Shown here: one piece after another, positions 1-4,775 of the stretch
How positions within the stretch are numbered: the stretch's first letter is position 1
Layout: each line of letters starts with the position of its first letter
Origin: Bacteroidales bacterium UBA6244
Lineage (GTDB): Bacteria > Bacteroidota > Bacteroidia > Bacteroidales > F082
Direction: 5' to 3'
DNA length: 7,282 nucleotides
NCBI GenBank assembly: GCA_002440885.1
Contig: DJVY01000246.1
Location: 19,191 to 26,472, forward strand
Notes under the pieces: generated by a model
What the model saw: only the letters and a program-made list of their open reading frames with translations
Database searches by the model: none
Told to the model about the DNA's origin: nothing
Position numbers and translations under genes: made by a program

Positions 1-471
1 CAAACAGTTGCCATTACAGAGGAAAGAAAGCGCAACGTAGTGATATTGGATTATGTTTCGGGCAGTACCCTTTTCGACTACCACATCGACATCCCCATGG
101 GATCCGAAAACAGTGGTCTGGAAGGCATTGCATTCAACACTAACAATCGGCTATACTATATTCTGAACGAGGCCAGCCCGGGGGAACTCATCCTCTGGAC
201 TCCGGAAGATGGGGTGATGACGGAAACCGAATTTACTTTTGCAGAAGATTATAGTGGGATATTTATCGAAACCGAAACCGCACGCATGTGGATCGTGAGC
301 GACATGAGCAAAGCCCTTTATGCCTGCAATTACAATGGTGTTCCACAATATAAATATAACCTGTCCGATTCAAAATATGAAGGTGTTGCTGTGGATCACA
401 AAACGCAAACCCTTTACATGGTGAATGATGCTTCGGGAGAACTATCTATTTATCAGATAAACAATAACTAA
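1..471 (+). CDS. SdiA-regulated family beta-propeller protein (5' partial)
   Basis: The reading frame is open from the first base of the window to the TAA at 469-471, so this is the C-terminal 156 residues of a longer protein; the GTG at 40 is internal, not a start, because homologous-looking sequence (AITEERKRNVVILDY) precedes it. Repeated blade-like units are visible: GLEGIAF followed by LYYILNEAS, then YEGVAVD followed by LYMVNDASGELSIYQI. This GLEGI/YEGVAVD plus aromatic-rich strand pattern is typical of the SdiA-regulated (YjiK-like) beta-propeller family, whose members are usually exported or membrane anchored and have no firmly established activity. The N-terminus, where a signal peptide would lie, is outside the window. 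The next gene starts two bases after the stop, so the two are probably co-transcribed. Family call is good; function unknown. Confidence 0.75.
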   Translation, partial: QTVAITEERKRNVVILDYVSGSTLFDYHIDIPMGSENSGLEGIAFNTNNRLYYILNEASPGELILWTPEDGVMTETEFTFAEDYSGIFIETETARMWIVSDMSKALYACNYNGVPQYKYNLSDSKYEGVAVDHKTQTLYMVNDASGELSIYQINNN

Positions 472-473
472 AT

Positions 474-1103
474 ATGGTACAAGAATCAAACCCCAGATTT
501 GAGTTTCGCATTTTCGGTATTAATATTGAAAAAGCGATCGAGTCGTTGGAAAAGCTAACTCCTCGACTACAAACACGCAATATGAACTCCATTTATCTGC
601 TTACCGCCGGCAATACCAAAAACAACATAAAAATCCGTGATGGTATAATGGACATCAAGGTATTGGAGCATGAAGTAGATGGTTTGGAACAGTGGAATCC
701 CTATTTGGTAGGTGAATTTCCTCTAAAGAGCGATGTGATTAAAACAGTAGTTTTTCCTGCGCTTGGCATTGTTTGTCCGGTAATGGAACGTGAACAATAT
801 ACTTTAAACCAATTTCTTGACGAAGTAATCTCCATTGATCCTGACTTGAGCGTTGCTTTTGTAAAGAAAACAAGGCATGGCTATATGCTCAACAACTGTA
901 TAGCAGAAATTGCGGAGGTTCTTGTAAATGGAGCCTTGATATACACTTTGTGTGTAGAAAGTGAAGATGCAGCTCAAGTATTGGCCACAAAAAAAATGCT
1001 GGGCATATGTAGCGACGTCGAAAATGTGAATTACCCACTTGCCCTGAAACGGATAATGGGTCTGTCCTCACTACCAAAGAATTATTGGGATTCAAGAGAT
1101 TAA
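474..1103 (+). CDS. Conserved hypothetical protein, possible divergent CYTH-like domain (paralog 1)
   Basis: This 209-aa protein starts two bases after the upstream stop. I do not recognise a named family. It is clearly a paralog of the next gene: shared blocks are PRFEFR-x-FG (residues 7-15), N-x-KIRDG-x-MDIK (51-62), VDGLEQWNP (68-76), GEFP (80-83), VFPA (93-96), HGYM (135-138), VNGA (151-154), ES and ENVNY followed by LKRIMG (183-196). The order resembles the CYTH/triphosphate-tunnel fold: an N-terminal charged strand, a basic KIR..MDIK strand pair like VRVR..TIK, a VKK-x-R strand, an acidic strand (VES) where CYTH has EIE, and a terminal NY..(A/L)L helix like the CyaB-type SY-x-xLL end. 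That fold assignment is my inference, supported by the genuine CYTH gene two genes downstream. Soluble; no signal peptide or membrane segment. The C-terminal tail (PKNYWDSRD) differs from the paralog. Confidence 0.6.
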   Translation: MVQESNPRFEFRIFGINIEKAIESLEKLTPRLQTRNMNSIYLLTAGNTKNNIKIRDGIMDIKVLEHEVDGLEQWNPYLVGEFPLKSDVIKTVVFPALGIVCPVMEREQYTLNQFLDEVISIDPDLSVAFVKKTRHGYMLNNCIAEIAEVLVNGALIYTLCVESEDAAQVLATKKMLGICSDVENVNYPLALKRIMGLSSLPKNYWDSRD

Positions 1104-1157
1104 ATGAATTTTTAAAATCAGCATATTAATTATAACACTAATAAATAATAAATCAAC

Positions 1158-1799
1158 ATGACAAAAGAACAACTCGAAATCGGAGCTATTTCAAAACCAC
1201 GTTTCGAATTCAGAACATTCGGAAAAGAATTTGATGATGCCGCCTTTTTAATGTCAAGACTGTCAGTTCCAGTTCCTGAGAAAGTTTGGGAACGTTTTTC
1301 GGAAGAAATATACATCGTTTCCAAAACAAACGACATCAATAACACAAAGATTCGTGATGGTAAGATGGACATTAAAACCTTTGTTCAATCCGTCGATGGC
1401 CTGGAACAATGGAATCCTTTGATGAAGGGTGAATTTCCCATGCAGGCCGACATGCTTCAAAAAGAAGTGTTTCCTGCGTTTATGGTGGAAATGCCCCAAC
1501 TCACCAAAGGGGTTTATACCCTGGAAGAATTTCTGGACATCGTGCACAATCACGCTGACTTACAAGCTGTAAGAGTAGAAAAAGAACGTTTTGGCTACAT
1601 GGTAAACGACACCATTTGCGAATATGCCAACGTTTGGATCAATGGGGCAATGGTAGTTAGTGTAAATTCTGAGTCAACTGAAGTGGAAGACATTAAAAAA
1701 ACCATCACCGACCTTAAACTCGAAGACGCTGAAAACATCAACTATCTTCAAGCTATCAAACGCGTGATTGGCATGAGCAATAAAAAACTGGCCAACTAA
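1158..1799 (+). CDS. Conserved hypothetical protein, possible divergent CYTH-like domain (paralog 2)
   Basis: This 213-aa protein is the tandem paralog of the preceding gene, with a seven-residue longer N-terminus. Conserved blocks are PRFEFR-x-FG (residues 14-22), KIRDGKMDIK (64-73), VDGLEQWNP (79-87), GEFP (91-94), VFPA (104-107), YTLEEFLD (120-127), VEKERFGYMVN (140-150), INGA (161-164), SES (171-173) and ENINYLQAIKRVIG (192-205). The VEKER..Y, ICEYANVWINGA and terminal NYLQ elements look like the C-terminal half of CyaB/ThTPase-type CYTH proteins, but the ExExK signature is absent; RFEFR sits in its place. I infer a divergent triphosphate-tunnel-like protein whose catalytic metal site may be changed; activity and ligand are unknown. 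It follows its paralog after 54 bases and precedes the canonical CYTH gene by 11 bases. The ATG start has no clear Shine-Dalgarno, as is common in Bacteroidota. Confidence 0.62.
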   Translation: MTKEQLEIGAISKPRFEFRTFGKEFDDAAFLMSRLSVPVPEKVWERFSEEIYIVSKTNDINNTKIRDGKMDIKTFVQSVDGLEQWNPLMKGEFPMQADMLQKEVFPAFMVEMPQLTKGVYTLEEFLDIVHNHADLQAVRVEKERFGYMVNDTICEYANVWINGAMVVSVNSESTEVEDIKKTITDLKLEDAENINYLQAIKRVIGMSNKKLAN

Positions 1800-1810
1800 A
1801 AAAACATACC

Positions 1811-2281
1811 ATGGCAAAAGAAATAGAAAGAAAGTTTCTGGTGAAAGGCGAGTATAAAGCACTAGCCACCAAATCTACCCGAATCACCCAAGGATATCTG
1901 TCGTCAGTTCCCGAACGCACTGTACGAGTGCGCGTCAAAGGCGATAAAGGCTTTATCACCATCAAAGGAATCGGAAACGCCTCAGGTGCCAGCCGATACG
2001 AATGGGAAAAGGAAATTCCCGTGGAAGAAGTGCTGGAATTACTAAACCTGTGCGAACCCGGAGTTATCGACAAAACCCGATATCTTGTAGCTGAAGCGAG
2101 TGGTTTAACTTTTGAGGTTGATGAATTTTACGGCGATAATGCAGGACTAACAGTAGCGGAAATTGAATTACCAAGTGAAGAAACTACCTTTGACAAACCC
2201 AACTGGCTCGGAGAAGAAGTAACCGGCGAGGTCCGTTATTTCAATTCCATGCTCATGAAGAATCCTTTTAAAAACTGGTAG
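1811..2281 (+). CDS. CYTH domain protein (small triphosphate tunnel metalloenzyme)
   Basis: This 156-aa protein is a complete CYTH domain of the compact bacterial type. The signature ExExK is intact as E4, E6 and K8 (EIERKF). Further tunnel residues are visible: R39, R41 and K43 (VRVRVK), K52 (ITIK), E64 and E66 (YEWEKEIP), K88 and R90 (DKTRY), E102 and D104 (FEVDEF), E117 and E119 (AEIELP), and the terminal RYFN (142-145). Proteins of this length and pattern (NE1496-like) hydrolyse inorganic tripolyphosphate or related triphosphates with Mg2+ or Mn2+ in the cytoplasm; substrate cannot be told from sequence and some family members are cyclases or thiamine-triphosphatases. It is 11 bases downstream of a pair of paralogs that may be degenerate relatives and 65 bases upstream of an anion transporter gene, probably in one operon. 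Confidence 0.9.
   Translation: MAKEIERKFLVKGEYKALATKSTRITQGYLSSVPERTVRVRVKGDKGFITIKGIGNASGASRYEWEKEIPVEEVLELLNLCEPGVIDKTRYLVAEASGLTFEVDEFYGDNAGLTVAEIELPSEETTFDKPNWLGEEVTGEVRYFNSMLMKNPFKNW
2163..2192 (+). promoter_or_regulatory. Possible internal promoter for the transporter gene
   Basis: TTG at 2163-2165, a 19-base spacer, then TACCTTTG at 2185-2192 matches the Bacteroidota consensus TTG-N17-23-TAnnTTTG. It lies inside the end of the CYTH coding region, about 155 bases before the transporter ATG at 2347, so it could give that gene a separate transcript. A six-base consensus occurs by chance a few times in a window this size, so this is only a candidate. Confidence 0.3.
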
Positions 2282-2346
2282 GACTTTTCATTTCTACCTT
2301 ATAATCATTGCATTAAAAACACTCTATTAATTCAAACCCTTTTATC

Positions 2347-3951
2347 ATGCCACAAAAGACCGTGCCGTTTGATCCTTTGGACATGAACAACTACAAAGTT
2401 GAAAAACTCCCTAAAAGAAGCAAAACCAAGTTTGAACAAGGGTTAGCCACGGTAGGTGGCCCCTTGGCCATCGTGGTTTTTTTGCTAATTTACTATGTGA
2501 TTCACCCGTCCTATTTACTCCACATCGATCCGGGCGAATTGAGTGGATATGCCCGAAAGATTTTCGAAACCCGCGGAGCTGAGGCATTTTCTCAGGCAAA
2601 TATTGCCATGATGGCCATTTTTTTGCTTGGAATCGTTTTGTGGATGACAGAAGCCATTCCCAATTACCTCACCTCGCTTATCATCATTATTATGTTAGTG
2701 CTCTCGGGAGTACTCAGCGAAACTGAGGCCTATGCCCAATTGGGTCATAAGGTGATGTGGCTGAACATCATGTCGTTTGTACTGGCGAGCATGTTGGTAA
2801 AAACAGGATTGGCCAAGCGGTTTGCTCTTTGGTTTATTATTCATTTCGGCAAACGGGCGTCATCAGTTTTCCTTAGCTTTTTGTTGATCAATGTAGTACT
2901 GAGCGCCTTTATTTCGGCCACTACTGCCAAAGCAGCCATTCTTTTGCCCATATTCATGGTGATTGCAGCCATTTACGGAGCACGTGGTGGTGATCAAAAA
3001 AATAATTTTGGTCGGAATATCGTATTACAGAACCTTTTCTACATCAATGTGGGAGCGAGTGGTTTTTTAACAGGATCGGGTGCAAACCTTCTCGCCGCCT
3101 CGCTGATTACGGGAGCTACCGGTTACGAAATTTTCTTTAGCGACTGGATGAGAGCCAACTTTTTTGTGGCCATCGCCTTGATGTTTTTAGGATATCTATT
3201 CGCTGTTAAAATTTTCTTTCCCATAAGAAAAGAAGACCGTATTCCACAAATTGAAGGAGGAATGGATCGCCTGCGCGAAGAATTGAAAAAGATGGGCACT
3301 ATGAACTTTCAAGAGTACAAATCCGCTGTGCTCTTTCTGGCTATTCTCACCTTTTGGAGTACCGATAAATATCACGGAATAAGCCCTACCGCAGTAGCAT
3401 TTATAGGTGCTATCATCGCATTATTGCCCCGCATCGGCATCATGAAATGGAACGACGTGGACATACCCTGGCATCTGATGCTTTTTTCAGCCGGTGCTTA
3501 TACATTGGGAGCGGGTTTTAAAGTTACTGACTTGCCTGCCCTTTCGGTAAATGCTGCTTTTGATGCAATGGGACTTGGCGAGCAAACGCCGTTTTGGGTA
3601 TTGTATCTTGTGCTGACCTTTGCCATGATTTTCAGCGCGTTGATTTTTCAATCCAAAACCATGCGCACCATGATCTTCGTACCCATTGCCTTGGGAATTG
3701 CCTCTCGTTTTGGGTTCAACCCGGTGAGTCTGGCGCTACCTGTGGCTTTTTTGATCGAACATGTTTATGTGCTTCCGTTCAACAGTAAACCTGCGGCCTT
3801 GCTCTATGAAACCGACCAATACAGCATCACCGACACGTTTAAATTTGGCTTGACCATGTTGTTTGTGGCCTGGGGCATGAGCATATTCATGGGCGAAACA
3901 TGGTACAGGTATTTGGGTATAACTCCGGATGGCGTTTTTAATTTATTCTAA
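2347..3951 (+). CDS. SLC13/DASS-family anion transporter
   Basis: This 534-aa polytopic inner-membrane protein has a cytosolic-looking basic N-terminus (residues 1-30) and about eleven hydrophobic segments, including 35-55, 86-105, 108-122, 139-152, 172-190, 195-210, 271-290, 327-337, 348-361, 376-390 and 417-434. The inverted-repeat layout of the divalent anion:sodium symporter family is visible: LWMTEAIP (98-105), a first hairpin with S190-A-T-T followed by AAILLPI, and a second with S436-K-T followed by MIFVPIA. Family members move dicarboxylates, citrate, sulfate or phosphate, usually with sodium. Both canonical SNT motifs are altered here (SAT and SKT), so coupling ion and substrate should not be assumed. 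It closes the left-hand gene cluster; the next gene is convergent 38 bases away. Family confident, substrate unknown. Confidence 0.85.
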   Translation: MPQKTVPFDPLDMNNYKVEKLPKRSKTKFEQGLATVGGPLAIVVFLLIYYVIHPSYLLHIDPGELSGYARKIFETRGAEAFSQANIAMMAIFLLGIVLWMTEAIPNYLTSLIIIIMLVLSGVLSETEAYAQLGHKVMWLNIMSFVLASMLVKTGLAKRFALWFIIHFGKRASSVFLSFLLINVVLSAFISATTAKAAILLPIFMVIAAIYGARGGDQKNNFGRNIVLQNLFYINVGASGFLTGSGANLLAASLITGATGYEIFFSDWMRANFFVAIALMFLGYLFAVKIFFPIRKEDRIPQIEGGMDRLREELKKMGTMNFQEYKSAVLFLAILTFWSTDKYHGISPTAVAFIGAIIALLPRIGIMKWNDVDIPWHLMLFSAGAYTLGAGFKVTDLPALSVNAAFDAMGLGEQTPFWVLYLVLTFAMIFSALIFQSKTMRTMIFVPIALGIASRFGFNPVSLALPVAFLIEHVYVLPFNSKPAALLYETDQYSITDTFKFGLTMLFVAWGMSIFMGETWYRYLGITPDGVFNLF

Positions 3952-3969
3952 ATTAAAAGTCTAAATGAG

Positions 3970-4015
3970 AGGATTTTAAAAACCTTTACTCACTTTATCT
4001 TTTCTTTAAAATCCT
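3970..4015. repeat. 11-bp inverted repeat at convergent gene ends
   Basis: AGGATTTTAAA at 3970-3980 is perfectly repeated in inverse as TTTAAAATCCT at 4005-4015, with a 24-base loop. The left arm lies in the 38-base gap after the transporter stop; the right arm lies in the final codons of the convergent regulator gene. It might contribute to bidirectional transcription termination, but the stem is AT-rich, the loop is long and no U-tract follows, so a terminator call is weak. Confidence 0.35.
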
Positions 4016-4361
4016 GATAAGCCTCTTCAATGGCAGCATCCATTTTACGGTGAAGCGCATCATAGGCTTCAAGTAAGTTAAAGGCCTTGCTCGTGAGTTC
4101 CGATTTTCCTCCACCTTGTCCTCCGCGATGTTTTTCTGTTAATTCATAACCAAGTAACTCCTCAGAATTCTTGATGTCGCCCCATGCTTTGCGATAACTG
4201 ACATTTAAATGCTCGGCAGCTGCTTTTAGCGATCCCTTTTCCCTGACCGCTTTAAGCAATAAATAGGTGCTTTCCTCTACAATCCCTTCGCCTGACACCG
4301 CAGCCAGCCACAATTTATATCGTAGAAAAACATCGTTTTTTGAACTTCTCGGTGGTTTCAT
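3990..4361 (-). CDS. ModE-like winged helix-turn-helix regulator (DNA-binding domain only)
   Basis: This 123-aa protein is a single LysR/ModE-type winged helix domain. The helix-turn-helix is KGSLKAAAEHLNVSYRKAW (residues 42-60), and the wing carries the characteristic glycine-rich turn GGQGGGKSELT (80-90), matching the GSI..AA..L.MSYR.AW and GG..GGG..LT pattern of the ModE N-terminal domain. A C-terminal helix (about 92-122) probably dimerises. The molybdate/tungstate-binding TOBE-like domains of full ModE (about 260 aa) are missing, so it cannot sense oxyanions in the usual way. It lies downstream of the AOR-ppnP pair on the same strand but beyond a terminator, with its own promoter element. 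Control of AOR or cofactor genes is plausible from context, not shown. The ATG at 4361 is followed directly by the domain. Confidence 0.85.
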   Translation of the reverse strand: MKPPRSSKNDVFLRYKLWLAAVSGEGIVEESTYLLLKAVREKGSLKAAAEHLNVSYRKAWGDIKNSEELLGYELTEKHRGGQGGGKSELTSKAFNLLEAYDALHRKMDAAIEEAYQDFKEKIK

Positions 4362-4408
4362 GTGTCGTTGAAATTAATTTCGATAGGAATTGCTATTCAT
4401 ATCCCCTG

Positions 4409-4416
4409 CAAAAATA
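4409..4416 (-). promoter_or_regulatory. Bacteroidota -7 element before the ModE-like gene
   Basis: On the - strand this reads TATTTTTG, a full match to TAnnTTTG, about 47 bases upstream of the regulator ATG, giving a predicted leader of roughly 40 bases. I see no TTG -33 element at the expected distance; that region is occupied by the U-rich tail and hairpin of the upstream terminator. Confidence 0.45.
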
Positions 4417-4420
4417 GAAA

Positions 4421-4460
4421 AAAGGAAAAACATATCCGACCTTCATGGCCGGATATGTTT
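4421..4460 (-). terminator. Rho-independent terminator of the AOR-ppnP transcript
   Basis: AAACATATCCG at 4428-4438 and CGGATATGTTT at 4450-4460 form a perfect 11-bp stem, extended after one mismatch by two more GC pairs (4440-4441 with 4447-4448) closing a five-base loop. Read on the - strand the hairpin lies 23 bases after the ppnP stop and is followed by a U-rich run (TTCCTTTTTTCTATTTTTG). Its symmetry and position just upstream of the ModE-like promoter mean it could also be a protein binding site. Confidence 0.75.
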
Positions 4461-4483
4461 GATACAATAGCATTAATCAATAA

Positions 4484-4765
4484 TTAGCGGTATTCGCATC
4501 TGTAAGAAGTTTGATCATCCACCTGAACTTTGAATTTTGAGTCCTTTGGAACAACAAAAGTTTCAAATTCAGAGACACTTTTCCACTCAGTTTCGCCCGG
4601 AAGAAGAACATTCATAACTCCTGAGGTAACCGTCATATACTCTACCGATGACGTACCAAACTCATATTCCCCCTTGGCCATAATACCAATAGTTACCGCT
4701 CCATCTTTGTTACTAAAGCCCAAAGACTTTACTTTACCATCGAAATATTCATTTACTGTAAACAT
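4484..4765 (-). CDS. ppnP: Pyrimidine/purine nucleoside phosphorylase PpnP
   Basis: This 93-aa protein matches the length (94 aa in E. coli YaiE) and sequence pattern of PpnP: NEYFDGKVKSLGF (residues 5-17), a GIMAKGEYEF strand (27-36), EYMTVTSGVMNVLLPGE (42-58), FVVPKDSKFKVQV (70-82) and the terminal TSYRCEY (86-92). PpnP is a small cupin-fold cytosolic enzyme that phosphorolyses several purine and pyrimidine nucleosides to the free base plus ribose-1-phosphate. It begins 10 bases after the AOR stop codon, so the two are very likely co-transcribed and perhaps co-translated, and the operon ends in the hairpin just downstream. PpnP is usually found alone, so its pairing with an AOR is notable. 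Confidence 0.93.
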   Translation of the reverse strand: MFTVNEYFDGKVKSLGFSNKDGAVTIGIMAKGEYEFGTSSVEYMTVTSGVMNVLLPGETEWKSVSEFETFVVPKDSKFKVQVDDQTSYRCEYR

Positions 4766-4775
4766 GTTTTTCTAT

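Noticed and set aside
1263..1553. Antisense open frame of 96 codons over paralog 2, and similar antisense frames at 1130-1372 and 1756-2073
   Set aside because: All are antisense to or overlap genes with clear homology or paralogy; their translations show no family pattern.
2300..2305. TATAAT before the transporter gene as an E. coli-type -10 box
   Set aside because: Bacteroidota primary sigma factors use TAnnTTTG, and no matching -35 element is present; AT-rich gaps produce TATAAT easily.
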